From NCBI RefSeq assembly GCF_008905045.1, contig NZ_VWMY01000009.1, forward strand, positions 137,434 to 201,433: 64,000 nucleotides of DNA, given 5' to 3'. Both the position numbers and the translations under genes were made by a program. Every line of letters begins with the position of its first letter. Positions within the stretch are counted from its first letter, which is position 1. Positions 1-8,090 of this stretch are shown one piece after another. The notes under the pieces are model-generated. The model was not told where the DNA came from. It made no database searches and saw only the letters and a program-made list of their open reading frames with translations. The DNA is from Streptomyces albicerus (lineage in GTDB: Bacteria > Actinomycetota > Actinomycetes > Streptomycetales > Streptomycetaceae).

Positions 1-1142
1 ACCACACTGTGGATCGGCATGTAGTAGATCGACTCCTCGCGGACGTACGCCCCCGGCTTGGGCGCGTGGATCATCATGCCGTCGCCGATGTAGACGCCGA
101 CGTGGCTGATGTCGTCGTAGAAGAAGACGAGGTCACCGGGCTGGGCGCTGTTCACGGAGACCGTCGTGCCGGCATTGACCTGGTCCCAGGTGGTGCGCGG
201 GAGTGTGACGCCGGCCGCCTTCCAGGCGGCCTGGGTGAGGCCGGAGCAGTCGTACGAGCCGGGGCCGCTCGCGCCCCAGACGTACGGCTTGCCGATCTGG
301 TCGCGGGCGAACGCGATCGCCTTGTCGGCCTTGGCCGTGTAGGAGGTGTCACCCGTCCCCGAGGTGCTCCCCGTACCCGTGGAGGTGCCGGTGTCCTGGT
401 GGGCCTGCGCCGCCGCCTCCTGGCGCCGCCGCTCCTCCTCGGCCGCCTGCTGCCGCGCCAGCTCCTCGGCCTTGCGCCGGGCCTCCTCCTGCCTCTCCCG
501 CTCGATCGCCGCGAGCCGCGCCTTCTCCTCGGCGGTCAGCTTCGAGAGGAGTTCGCGCGCCTCGGCGAGCTTCCGCTGGACGTCCGCCTTCGACGTTTTC
601 AGCGTGCTCTGCGTCGTGGTGAGCGCCTCCAGGCTCTCGGACGCCTCCTGCCGCTTCTCCGTCGTGGCGGCCTGCTGCGTCGCGTAGTCGTCGACGGCCT
701 GCTTCTGGCGGCTGGTCAGCCGGTCCATCAGCTGGGTCTGGTCGAAATAGTCCTGCGGGTTGTCCGCGAGGAGGAGGGAAGCCGTGTCGGGGGCCGAGGC
801 CCCCGTGCGGTACTGCGCGGCGGCGAACGTACCGAGCTCCTCGCGCGCGGTGTTGAGCTTCTCCGTGCGCTTCGCGACATCGTCGAGCAGGGTGTCGACG
901 TGCTTGCGCTGCTTGGTGGTCTTCTCCTTGGCCGCGTTGTACTTCCCGGTGGCCGTCTCCGCCTGACGGTAGAGGTCGTCGACCTTCTTCTCGACTTCCT
1001 CCAGGCTCGGCTTGGGCTCCGCGGAGGGCGAGGCGTTGGCCGTCTGTGACAGCAGGGCCACCGAGGTCAGGGCCGCGGTGGCGAGAGCCGGCGTCCGTAT
1101 GCCCATGGGACTGGGGGGCCGCGACTTGCGGTGTGGCGCCAC
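1..1142 (-). CDS. Secreted NlpC/P60 (C40) peptidoglycan endopeptidase, 3' end cut by window edge
   Basis: This is a cell-wall hydrolase expected to cut peptide cross-bridges outside the membrane. A signal peptide (about residues 1-38, ending SQTANA) is followed by a long Glu/Lys/Ala-rich coiled coil (about 45-245), a Gly/Ser/Thr linker and a C-terminal NlpC/P60 domain. The catalytic Cys is in YDCSGL, the His in HVGVYIG, and a third polar residue is the His in MIHAP. The GTG at 1142 is preferred over the ATG at 1106 because GGAAGGAG sits 8 bases upstream and the longer N-terminus adds the basic n-region of the signal. The last residues before the edge (MPIHSVV) suggest only a few residues are missing. 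Its leader carries a c-di-AMP riboswitch, the usual control for Streptomyces cell-wall hydrolases. Coiled coil plus NlpC/P60 is the RipA-like layout. Confidence 0.93.
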   Translation of the reverse strand, partial: MAPHRKSRPPSPMGIRTPALATAALTSVALLSQTANASPSAEPKPSLEEVEKKVDDLYRQAETATGKYNAAKEKTTKQRKHVDTLLDDVAKRTEKLNTAREELGTFAAAQYRTGASAPDTASLLLADNPQDYFDQTQLMDRLTSRQKQAVDDYATQQAATTEKRQEASESLEALTTTQSTLKTSKADVQRKLAEARELLSKLTAEEKARLAAIERERQEEARRKAEELARQQAAEEERRRQEAAAQAHQDTGTSTGTGSTSGTGDTSYTAKADKAIAFARDQIGKPYVWGASGPGSYDCSGLTQAAWKAAGVTLPRTTWDQVNAGTTVSVNSAQPGDLVFFYDDISHVGVYIGDGMMIHAPKPGAYVREESIYYMPIHSV

Positions 1143-1164
1143 GAGGGCGTCTCCTTCCGTCATC

Positions 1165-1300
1165 CGCCTACCGAGTTAGCTGTCGGGTTCGGGCGGGTGC
1201 TCCGGAAGGTTTGCCCTACGGTCCTTCTCCCAGAAGGGAGTTGGACCGATTCACCCCAAGGTCGGTGGGTCCCCGGCTCCGTCGGCCACAAGGGCGTACC
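1165..1300 (-). promoter_or_regulatory. ydaO/yuaA-type c-di-AMP riboswitch in the leader of the NlpC/P60 gene
   Basis: Reading the minus strand toward the gene, the leader contains GGGGACCCACCGACC, then TTGGGGTGAATC, GTAGGGCAAACC, and finally CCCGAACCCGACAGCTAAC followed by TCGGTAGGC. These are the conserved blocks of the ydaO aptamer in the correct order and spacing. The aptamer ends about 23 bases before the GTG at 1142, just ahead of the SD. In Streptomyces this class is known upstream of rpfA and other cell-wall hydrolase genes and switches expression off when c-di-AMP is high. The boundaries are approximate because the helices were not folded. Confidence 0.9.
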
Positions 1301-1501
1301 GGACTCGGCGGAGGCCGCTCGGCCCGGCGATGTTCGCCGGTGCGGGTCGGACGGCCCACCTGAGAAGTTAGCCAATTCGTGTGGCCCCTGTGAAGTTTGA
1401 TGTGCGATATGCCCGATACATTTTCGTGACCTTAGCCTTGAGCTTCGCTCTCCGGGGTCAATCCGGAGGGATCTGTGGTGAGTTGTCCGGGCCCGCGCCT
1501 G

Positions 1502-1712
1502 CACGGTCTTCCCGACCACGACAAGAACGAGTCCGTGCCCACCTCCCTCGCCCTCGGCCCCGACGGCCCGCGTGCCCAAGGTCCCGCACGACGGGAAGGT
1601 GTACGTGTCGGCCTGGTCGATCGCGGACCGTAATGGGGCGGCGCTCGAGGGTAAGAAGACGCCGAGTGGTCAGGTCTGGAAGATCCTCGGCTTCTCAGCA
1701 CCCGGCTTCTGA
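1502..1712 (+). pseudogene. Remnant of a ScyD/ScyE-family protein gene (frameshifted, internally deleted)
   Basis: Two pieces in different frames look like one protein family. From 1502 the frame reads HGLPDHDKNESVPTSLALG then PDG, the typical ScyD/ScyE block that normally continues into ALYVGEL. From 1590, one frame over, it reads DGKVYVSAWSIADRNG and ends VWKILGF, like the family's C-terminal tail, with a TGA at 1710-1712. The central part between the blocks is missing, no start or SD is visible, and no single frame spans the region. It lies in the 790-base gap between the NlpC/P60 gene and pcrA. Assignment rests on motif memory. Confidence 0.55.
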
Positions 1713-1902
1713 GCACCTGGTTTCTGAGCACTCGGCTTCCAGAGGCCGGCCGCCATGGTCCCGGCCTCGAGCCGGGCCCGGCCTCTGCAGGGCGGGCCCG
1801 TGGGATGCGAGCCGGTTCCGGAGGCTCCGGGGCGTCGGCCTCGGGTGCCCGGCCTTTGGCGGTCGGGTTCGAATTCCGTCGAGTTTCCAGGGTGGCGGCG
1901 GG

Positions 1903-1925
1903 GTGTCAGTGGGGGCGCCTAGACT
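1903..1925 (+). promoter_or_regulatory. DNA-damage-type (PafBC/recA-like) promoter of pcrA
   Basis: GTGTCAGTGG (1903-1912), a 7-base spacer and TAGACT (1920-1925) match the actinobacterial DNA-damage motif reported as tTGTCRgtgg, a spacer of 7-8 bases, then TAnnnT, with one mismatch at the weak first position. Transcription would begin near 1932, giving an almost leaderless pcrA mRNA, although GGAG also precedes the ATG at 1935. The same architecture and spacer recur at 11860-11930. Confidence 0.7.
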
Positions 1926-1934
1926 CGGAGAGCG

Positions 1935-4421
1935 ATGAGCAGCCTCTTTGATGACAGCTTCCTGGCGGACCTCAAGCCCTCACAGGCCCACGAGGAAGAG
2001 CCCCCGCCGCCGTCCGAGGACGAGACGCCGGAGCAGGTTCCGGACGACTTGTTCGGCGGCCGCTTCGACGTGCCGCCGAGCAGGGACGGGTACTACCGCG
2101 ACGGCGCGCCCCGGCCGCACGTGGACCCGGCCGCACTCCTGGACGGGCTGAACGAGAACCAGCGCGCGGCGGTGGTCCACCACGGCTCCCCGCTGCTCAT
2201 CGTGGCCGGCGCGGGCTCCGGCAAGACCCGGGTGCTCACGCACCGGATCGCCTATCTGCTGGGCGAGCGCAGGGTGCACCCGGGCCAGATCCTCGCGATC
2301 ACCTTCACGAACAAGGCCGCGGGCGAGATGAAGGAGCGCGTCGAGCAGCTCGTCGGCCCGCGGGCGAACGCGATGTGGGTGATGACCTTCCACAGCGCGT
2401 GCGTGCGCATCCTGCGGCGTGAGTCGAAGAAGCTCGGCTTCACGTCGTCCTTCTCGATCTACGACGCCGCCGACTCCAAGCGCCTCATGGCCCTGGTCTG
2501 CCGTGACCTGGACCTCGACCCCAAGCGCTTCCCGCCCAAGTCGTTCAGCGCCAAGATCTCGAACCTGAAGAACGAGCTGATCGACGAGGAGGACTTCGCC
2601 GCCCAGGCCGCCGACGGCTTCGAGAAGACCCTCGCCCAGGCCTACGCGATGTACCAGTCACGGCTGCGCGAGGCGAACGCGCTGGACTTCGACGACCTGA
2701 TCATGACGACGGTCAACCTGCTGCGCGCCTTCCCGGACGTCGCCGAGCACTACCGCCGCCGCTTCCGCCACGTACTGGTCGACGAGTACCAGGACACCAA
2801 CCACGCGCAGTACGCGCTCGTGCGGGAACTCGTCGGCACCTCCGAGCACCCCGTGGACGTACCGCCCAGCGAGCACGACCTCCAGCCCGCCGAGCTGTGC
2901 GTCGTCGGTGACGCCGACCAGTCGATCTACGCCTTCCGCGGCGCCACCATCCGCAACATCCTCCAGTTCGAGGAGGACTACCCGGACGCGACGACGATCC
3001 TCCTGGAGCAGAACTACCGCTCCACGCAGACGATCCTGAGCGCCGCCAACGCGGTCATCGAGCGCAACGAATCGCGCCGCCCCAAGAACCTGTGGACCAA
3101 CGCGGGCGCGGGCGCCCGGATCACCGGCTACGTGGCGGACACGGAGCACGACGAGGCCCAGTTCGTCGCCGACGAGATCGACCGCCTCACCGACTCCGGC
3201 GACGCGAAAGCGGGCGACGTCGCCGTCTTCTACCGTACGAACGCGCAGTCCCGTGTCTTCGAAGAGGTCTTCATCCGCGTCGGCCTGCCCTACAAGGTCG
3301 TCGGCGGCGTCCGCTTCTACGAGCGCAAGGAGGTCCGGGACGTCCTCGCGTACCTGCGTGTGCTCGCGAACCCCGAGGACTCCGTGCCGCTGCGCCGCAT
3401 CCTCAATGTCCCCAAGCGAGGCATCGGCGACCGTGCCGAGGCGATGATCGACGCGCTCTCCCAGCGCGAGAAGATCAGCTTCCCGCAGGCGCTGCGCCGC
3501 GTCGACGAGGCGTACGGCATGGCGGCCCGTTCGACCAACGCCGTCAAGCGGTTCAACACGCTGATGGAGGACCTCCGGACGATCGTCGAGTCGGGCGCCG
3601 GCCCGGCCACCGTCGTGCAGGCGGTGTTCGAACGCACTGGTTACCTCGCCGAGTTGCAGGAGTCCACCGACCCGCAGGACGAGACCCGCATCGAGAACCT
3701 CCAGGAACTGGCCGCCGTGGCCCTGGAGTTCGAGCAGGAGGCCGGTGAGGGCGAGGCCGCGGGCAGTCTCTCCGACTTCCTGGAGCGGGTCGCGCTCGTC
3801 GCCGACTCCGACCAGATCCCGGACGAGGAAGAGGACGGGTCCGGCGTGATAACGCTCATGACCCTGCACACCGCCAAGGGCCTCGAGTTCCCGGTGGTGT
3901 TCCTGACCGGCATGGAGGACGGCGTCTTCCCGCACATGCGGGCGCTCGGCCAGACCAAGGAGCTGGAGGAGGAGCGGCGGCTCGCCTACGTCGGCATCAC
4001 GCGCGCGCGGGAGCGGCTGTATCTGACCCGTTCGTCGATGCGCAGCGCCTGGGGGCAGCCCTCGTACAACCCGCCGTCCCGCTTCCTTGAGGAGATCCCG
4101 GACGCGCATCTGGAGTGGAAGCGCACGGGGTCCATGGGCGCGGTGCCCTCCGGCCCGGCCGCGGGTGTGGCGGCCTCGCTGTCGTCCTCCCACTCCCGCT
4201 CGGCGGCCTCGGGCGCGTCAGGCTTCGCCACGCGCCGCGGCGCCGCGGAGAAGCCGGTGGTGTCGCTGGCGGTCGGAGACCGGGTCACACACGACCAGTT
4301 CGGCCTCGGCACGGTCGTCGGCGTGAAGGGCACGGGGTCGAACGCGGAGGCGACGGTCGACTTCGGCGAGGACAAGCCGAAGCGGCTGCTGCTGCGATAC
4401 GCGCCGGTGGAGAAGCTGTAA
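1935..4421 (+). CDS. pcrA: ATP-dependent 3'-5' DNA helicase PcrA/UvrD (SF1A)
   Basis: PcrA unwinds DNA 3' to 5' in nucleotide excision repair, replication restart and transcription-coupled repair. The 828-residue product has all SF1A helicase motifs: Walker A AGAGSGKT (near residue 90), LAITFTNKAAGEMKERV, Walker B VDEYQDTN, QSIYAFRGA, QNYRST, LHTAKGLEFPVVF and YVGITRARERLYL. The C-terminus has the Tudor-like RNA-polymerase-contact module (GDRVTHDQFGLGTVVGVKG) typical of Gram-positive PcrA. The first about 70 residues are an acidic, proline-rich extension. ATG at 1935 has GGAG 6 bases upstream and lies just after a DNA-damage-type promoter. The gene stands alone. Confidence 0.97.
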   Translation: MSSLFDDSFLADLKPSQAHEEEPPPPSEDETPEQVPDDLFGGRFDVPPSRDGYYRDGAPRPHVDPAALLDGLNENQRAAVVHHGSPLLIVAGAGSGKTRVLTHRIAYLLGERRVHPGQILAITFTNKAAGEMKERVEQLVGPRANAMWVMTFHSACVRILRRESKKLGFTSSFSIYDAADSKRLMALVCRDLDLDPKRFPPKSFSAKISNLKNELIDEEDFAAQAADGFEKTLAQAYAMYQSRLREANALDFDDLIMTTVNLLRAFPDVAEHYRRRFRHVLVDEYQDTNHAQYALVRELVGTSEHPVDVPPSEHDLQPAELCVVGDADQSIYAFRGATIRNILQFEEDYPDATTILLEQNYRSTQTILSAANAVIERNESRRPKNLWTNAGAGARITGYVADTEHDEAQFVADEIDRLTDSGDAKAGDVAVFYRTNAQSRVFEEVFIRVGLPYKVVGGVRFYERKEVRDVLAYLRVLANPEDSVPLRRILNVPKRGIGDRAEAMIDALSQREKISFPQALRRVDEAYGMAARSTNAVKRFNTLMEDLRTIVESGAGPATVVQAVFERTGYLAELQESTDPQDETRIENLQELAAVALEFEQEAGEGEAAGSLSDFLERVALVADSDQIPDEEEDGSGVITLMTLHTAKGLEFPVVFLTGMEDGVFPHMRALGQTKELEEERRLAYVGITRARERLYLTRSSMRSAWGQPSYNPPSRFLEEIPDAHLEWKRTGSMGAVPSGPAAGVAASLSSSHSRSAASGASGFATRRGAAEKPVVSLAVGDRVTHDQFGLGTVVGVKGTGSNAEATVDFGEDKPKRLLLRYAPVEKL

Positions 4422-4429
4422 GCCCCTGA

Positions 4430-4520
4430 GGGGTCACGTCCCGAGGGGGCACGTGGGGCGGCTTCGCCTCCGACCCCAAGGGGTCACGTGGGGTCGAGGA
4501 GGAGTCACGTGGGGTCGAGG
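4430..4520. repeat. Short repeats with a 21-base duplication of the M23 gene's 3' end
   Basis: TCACGTGGGGTCGAGG occurs at 4484 and again at 4505, exactly 21 bases apart, with weaker copies of the GTCACGT/GCACGTGGGG core at 4432 and 4449. The copy at 4505 contains the stop codon and last codons (LDPT-stop) of the minus-strand M23 gene, so the array is a duplicated gene end. It sits between the convergent pcrA and M23 genes. Confidence 0.7.
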
Positions 4521-6232
4521 CCGTGGCTCCTGAGCCACGGCAGCGGGTCGATCGCCGAGCCGCCGCCCGGGCGTACCTCGAAGTGGAGGTGCGGGCCGGT
4601 CGAGTTGCCGGAGTTGCCGGAGTACGCGATCGGGTCGCCGGCCTTCACCACGGTGCCCGAAGCGACCTTGTACGTGGAGAGGTGGCAGTACCAGGTCTCC
4701 GTACCGTCCTTGGCCGTCACGATGATCATGTTCCCGTACGCGCTGTTCCACTGCGTACGGACGGTTCCGTCGGTCGCGGCCAGCACCGTCGTGCCGTACG
4801 AGACGGGGAAGTCGACGCCGGTGTGCACGGACATCCAGTTGATGCCGGCCTGGCCGTAGTAGGCGCTGAGCCCCTTCTGTTCGACCGGTAGCGCGAACTT
4901 CGGCCGCAGCCGCTCCTTGCGCGCCGCCTCCGCTGCCGCCTTTTGCTTCTCGGCGGCCTGCTGGGCCTTCAGGTCGATGCGTTCCTGCGTACGGCTCGCA
5001 CGGTCGGCGAAGTCGTCCGCGTCCGCCGAGAGGTTTTCGAGCTGGGTGTCCAGCTTGTTGTTCGCGGCCGACGGCTGCACGGCGCTCGCGTCGGGCGCGG
5101 CGGCCGTCGTCTGGACGTCGTTGTCGCTGCCGCCGGTCACGGACGCCGCGGCGATCCCGGCCACGCCCATCACGCACGCCGAGGGCACGGCGATCGTCAG
5201 CAGAGCGGAACGCTTCGGCGGGGTCCGGCGGCGGGACCGGGACGCGGAACGGCCGGCCGCGCGTGACGCGGAGCGGCCGGCCGGCGCGGCGGTGGCGACG
5301 GGAGAGACCCCCTCGACGCCATCGAGGAGCGGGGGTTCATCGGGGGAGTAGCTGTGGTCACCGGTACCGGAGTCCGCGTCGGCGTCGTCGGAGGGGTTGA
5401 ACTCGCCTTCCGCGGTGGCCTGTTCCTCGTACGGGACCTGCTCGAAAGTAGTGGTGGCCTGCTGGTGGTCGTACGACCCGTGCCGATCGTAGGACTCGTG
5501 CTGGTCGTACGAGCTTTGCTGGTCATAGGACTCGTGCTGGTCGTACGAGCCTTGCTGGTCGTAGGACTCGTGAGCGGCCTGATGCTCGACGTGGTTCTGA
5601 TCCTGGCCCTGGCTCTGGTGGGCCTGGGGGTGGGGCTGGTCGCCGCCGTCCGAGTTCCACGCCGTCGCGTCGTACGTGCCTGTCTCGAAGGTCGGCGCGG
5701 TCCACTGCTGGGCGTGGTCGACCGGGTCGGCCTGGTGCCAGGCGTTCGCGTCCCACTGGCCGGTGCCCTCGGGGCTCGTGGCCTGCGCCGGGATCTGGCC
5801 GAGCTGCTGGTAACCGACGTCCGGCCAGACGCCGCTCGTGTCATAGCTGCCGGTCTCGTAGGCGGCGTGGTGCTGGGCCGCGTACGGATCGTAGTTCAGC
5901 GTCTGATGGCTGCCGGTGCCCCACTGCGCGGCGTCGTACGAACCCGTGCCGCCCCCGCTGCCGTCGGTTCCGCCGCCGTTGCCGGGGAGGTCGCCGAACA
6001 GGGGGTCGGTGTCGAAGTGCGTCGTCGCGTAGGCGCCGGTCGTGTCGTAGCTGCCCGTCGTGCCGTACGTGCCGGAGGCGGTCGCGTCAAAACCAGTGGC
6101 GGCGTATGCGCCGTGCGTGGTGAAGTCGCCGTACTGGACTCCCTGCTGGCCATAGGACGCGTGATGCGCCGAGGCGGCCTCGGGAGCCGGAGCCGGGGGA
6201 GTTACGGTCCCCGACGGGTGACGGTCGTTCAC
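4505..6232 (-). CDS. M23-family (LytM-type) peptidase with long low-complexity N-terminus
   Basis: This is a zinc metallo-endopeptidase or LytM-like protein acting on peptidoglycan cross-links. From the GTG at 6232 the protein has 575 residues. About 280 N-terminal residues are rich in Ser, Gly, Tyr, Thr and Gln, with many SYD repeats such as SYDQQGSYDQHESYDQ. A basic stretch leads to one TM segment (SALLTIAVPSACVMGVAGIA), then a coiled coil, then the M23 domain. The zinc motifs are intact: HTGVDF (HxxxD) and HLHFEV (HxH). An in-frame TTG at 6310 would add 26 residues; GTG 6232 is preferred for the MNDRHPSG-type start common in relatives, although its SD (GAGAAG) is weak. A long cytoplasmic low-complexity tail ahead of a TM-anchored LytM domain is the odd feature. 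Confidence 0.9.
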   Translation of the reverse strand: MNDRHPSGTVTPPAPAPEAASAHHASYGQQGVQYGDFTTHGAYAATGFDATASGTYGTTGSYDTTGAYATTHFDTDPLFGDLPGNGGGTDGSGGGTGSYDAAQWGTGSHQTLNYDPYAAQHHAAYETGSYDTSGVWPDVGYQQLGQIPAQATSPEGTGQWDANAWHQADPVDHAQQWTAPTFETGTYDATAWNSDGGDQPHPQAHQSQGQDQNHVEHQAAHESYDQQGSYDQHESYDQQSSYDQHESYDRHGSYDHQQATTTFEQVPYEEQATAEGEFNPSDDADADSGTGDHSYSPDEPPLLDGVEGVSPVATAAPAGRSASRAAGRSASRSRRRTPPKRSALLTIAVPSACVMGVAGIAAASVTGGSDNDVQTTAAAPDASAVQPSAANNKLDTQLENLSADADDFADRASRTQERIDLKAQQAAEKQKAAAEAARKERLRPKFALPVEQKGLSAYYGQAGINWMSVHTGVDFPVSYGTTVLAATDGTVRTQWNSAYGNMIIVTAKDGTETWYCHLSTYKVASGTVVKAGDPIAYSGNSGNSTGPHLHFEVRPGGGSAIDPLPWLRSHGLDPT

Positions 6233-6559
6233 CAACTTCTCTTTCGCCTCGACGACAGGGGCTGGCAGAGCAGTGCGGCGACTGTACCCGGCGGTATGAG
6301 GGCGCGACAATCTTCGGCAGGTTTCCCCCTCTCAGGAAACGGGCATTCGGCCGCCTTTCGGCGGACGGCGGGCACAGCTTTGGCCTTGCGTTCGATGAAT
6401 GTTCGAAGAAATGCGGGTCCCCGGAGTCGGCTGCGGAGCTTCCGGCGACGATTTCCGGTTACGCCACCAGCTGTTGTGTCACCAACGCTTCGCCGCGTCG
6501 GTTGACGTCATGTCCCTTTGCGTCGCTACCCGTTACGGCACTGTTTGCGTCGCTACCCG
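6233..6559. other. Intergenic region upstream of the M23 gene
   Basis: About 330 bases between the M23 start and the hydrolase stop. It contains a small hairpin (GCCGCC, loop TTTC, GGCGG near 6350) and the first copy of the 27-base tandem repeat. The minus-strand leader was checked for the conserved blocks of the ydaO riboswitch and none were found. No gene is supported. Confidence 0.5.
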
Positions 6560-6570
6560 TCACGCCACTG
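6517..6570. repeat. 27-base tandem duplication at the hydrolase 3' end
   Basis: TTTGCGTCGCTACCCGTTAC plus seven more bases at 6517-6543 is repeated directly at 6544-6570 with two mismatches (T/C and G/C). The second copy contains the TGA of the minus-strand hydrolase gene (6560-6562), so the duplication includes the end of the reading frame. Confidence 0.8.
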
Positions 6571-7486
6571 TGAGGCCGCCGGTCCGGGCGGCGGCGCGGG
6601 CGCCTGTCTCCTCGGCGTCCAGGGCCTGCCGTATACCGGCCGCGACGGCGGGGTGCACGGGCAGGGCGAGGTGCCCGATTCCGCTCACCCGGACGTTCTG
6701 CGCGAGCAGGTCGGGGTGCTCGATGCACGCGGTCTCCAGCGGGTCCATCAACTGGTCGAGGTCGCTCCAGAAACTCACGAACCGCGTCCGGCAGTGCGGG
6801 GCCGGCCGGCACAGCTCCTCGAGCACGTCGGAACCGGGACGCATCTGGCGGACGATCGGGTGCGCGTTCATCAGCGGCGCGACTCGTGTGCCCGAGTGCG
6901 GCGTGCCGAGCGTGACGAGGGTCCGGACGCGGACGTCACCGCCCAGACGCTGCGCGTAGTAGCGCGCGATCAGTCCGCCGAGGCTGTGCCCGACGATGTC
7001 CACCTCGTGGTGACCGGTGCGCTCGCAGATCTCCTCTATGTGCCGGCCGAGCAGCTCGGCTGCGGTCCGTATGTCGCAGGTCAGCGGAGAGTAGTTGAGC
7101 GACTCGACCTGCTGCCTGCCGTGCTGGGCCAGGGAGCGGCGCAGGAGCACGAAGACCGAGCGGTTGTCTATGAAGCCGTGCAGGAGGACGACCGGGGGCT
7201 TGGCCGGGGTGAGGAGCCGGGGGGTGTCGGGCGTGTCGTCGGTGCCGACGTCGGCGCCTGTGCCGGTGGTGCTTGTGCCGGTCGGATCGGCCGGGATGCG
7301 GGGTGGGATCGGGGTCGGGCGGCGCTCCGGAGTGATGCCGGAGGGGTACAGGAGGAGGTGGCCCGCGAGGATCGCGATCTCCAGGGCGGTCGCCTTCAGG
7401 AGGGTGAGTGAGAGTCCGGCCAGTCTGCTGGGCAGCAGGCGCTGGCAGAGCGGAATGAGGGGCGACACTGCCCAGGTGACCTTCAT
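6560..7486 (-). CDS. Alpha/beta hydrolase (triacylglycerol-lipase/PGAP1-like)
   Basis: Probable membrane-associated or exported esterase/lipase of the alpha/beta-hydrolase fold; substrate unknown. The 308-residue product begins with hydrophobic segments (about residues 1-50, including LAGLSLTLLKATALEIAILA), followed by a Thr/Pro-rich linker. The hydrolase core carries VVLLHGFIDNRSVF (oxyanion region) and the nucleophile elbow GHSLGG; a late His in GIGHLALP can complete the triad. ATG at 7486 is chosen because GGGAGGT lies 6 bases upstream; longer in-frame extensions run into sequence without coding character. The TGA lies within a 27-base tandem repeat. Confidence 0.87.
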   Translation of the reverse strand: MKVTWAVSPLIPLCQRLLPSRLAGLSLTLLKATALEIAILAGHLLLYPSGITPERRPTPIPPRIPADPTGTSTTGTGADVGTDDTPDTPRLLTPAKPPVVLLHGFIDNRSVFVLLRRSLAQHGRQQVESLNYSPLTCDIRTAAELLGRHIEEICERTGHHEVDIVGHSLGGLIARYYAQRLGGDVRVRTLVTLGTPHSGTRVAPLMNAHPIVRQMRPGSDVLEELCRPAPHCRTRFVSFWSDLDQLMDPLETACIEHPDLLAQNVRVSGIGHLALPVHPAVAAGIRQALDAEETGARAAARTGGLTVA

Positions 7487-8090
7487 GGCCGACCTCCCGT
7501 CGGCGCACGGGAGGACGACTCCGTCCCCCGTGTGCCCTCGTGAGAAGCCGGCGACAAGGAAGGCGACGGTGCACGTGCGGCGTGTGTGACGCCGGTGGGG
7601 CGACGGGGCTGCCCGTCGTCGTGCGATCGCCGATGCGCCGCACCACCGTGCCGCGCGGCTGACGGCGCGGCGGTGCGGCGACCTCGTAGCGGCTCCCCTT
7701 GCGCCCGGTCCCAATGCGGTTCATCGACCGCAGGGTGCGGCCCATGTGCCGCATGGTGCGGGATCGGTGCGCGGCGAACTTGTCCCATCGTGTGATTTCC
7801 CCCTCGGTCCGCACCGCGAAACTGCCGGTTGCGGGATGCTGGCGATAACGTTCGTTCACTTCCCCCGGCCGTGCGGTGCGGGGTGGGTGTGCCACTGGGG
7901 CATATCTGACGTGGGCGCGGTGGCGGCGAGTCGCCGTCGCGGTCAGCGGGTGCTATCAGTCGGTAGTCGGGTGCTGGCACTCGGTACAGGTCAAAATGTC
8001 GGTACAGATCGAACAACGGCGGTCGACGGATGACGGTCGATGTCGAAGCAGATCTCTGCAGATCGGTGTAGTCGGTTCATGGAGGCAGTG
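7487..8090. other. Divergent intergenic region between the hydrolase and icmB
   Basis: About 600 bases. Two short direct repeats lie on the icmB side: TCGGTACAG at 7981 and 7999 (18 bases apart), and GCAGATC at 8048 and 8058 (10 bases apart). Both could be regulator half-sites. Arg/Pro-rich open frames on the minus strand here have no SD or recognisable domain. Confidence 0.45.

Larger units (their letters stand above)
1143..1934. other. Intergenic region between divergent NlpC/P60 and pcrA genes
   Basis: This gap of about 790 bases holds the riboswitch (1165-1300), the ScyD/ScyE-like remnant (1502-1712) and the pcrA promoter (1903-1925). At 1690-1742 a degenerate repeat with the core GGCTTCTGAGCACC occurs about three times and overlaps the end of the remnant. 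The open frame of 185 codons across 1381-1938 has no SD and no family resemblance apart from the remnant and is not called as a gene. Confidence 0.6.

Noticed and set aside
9..1049. Long plus-strand open frames of 346 codons and similar over the NlpC/P60 gene
   Set aside because: Antisense shadow of the clear minus-strand peptidase; Val/Leu/Gly/Arg-rich, no domains.
1381..1938. 185-codon open frame before pcrA
   Set aside because: No SD, biased composition, and it crosses the ScyD/ScyE remnant in a non-coding way.
6233..6500. Second riboswitch ahead of the M23 peptidase gene
   Set aside because: The leader was compared with the ydaO blocks; the CCCGAACCC...CAGCTAAC and GGGGTGAAT elements are absent.
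7483..8016. Minus-strand frames upstream of the hydrolase, including N-terminal extensions from 7714
   Set aside because: The ATG at 7486 has a strong SD; the extensions are Arg/Pro-rich without signal or domain.
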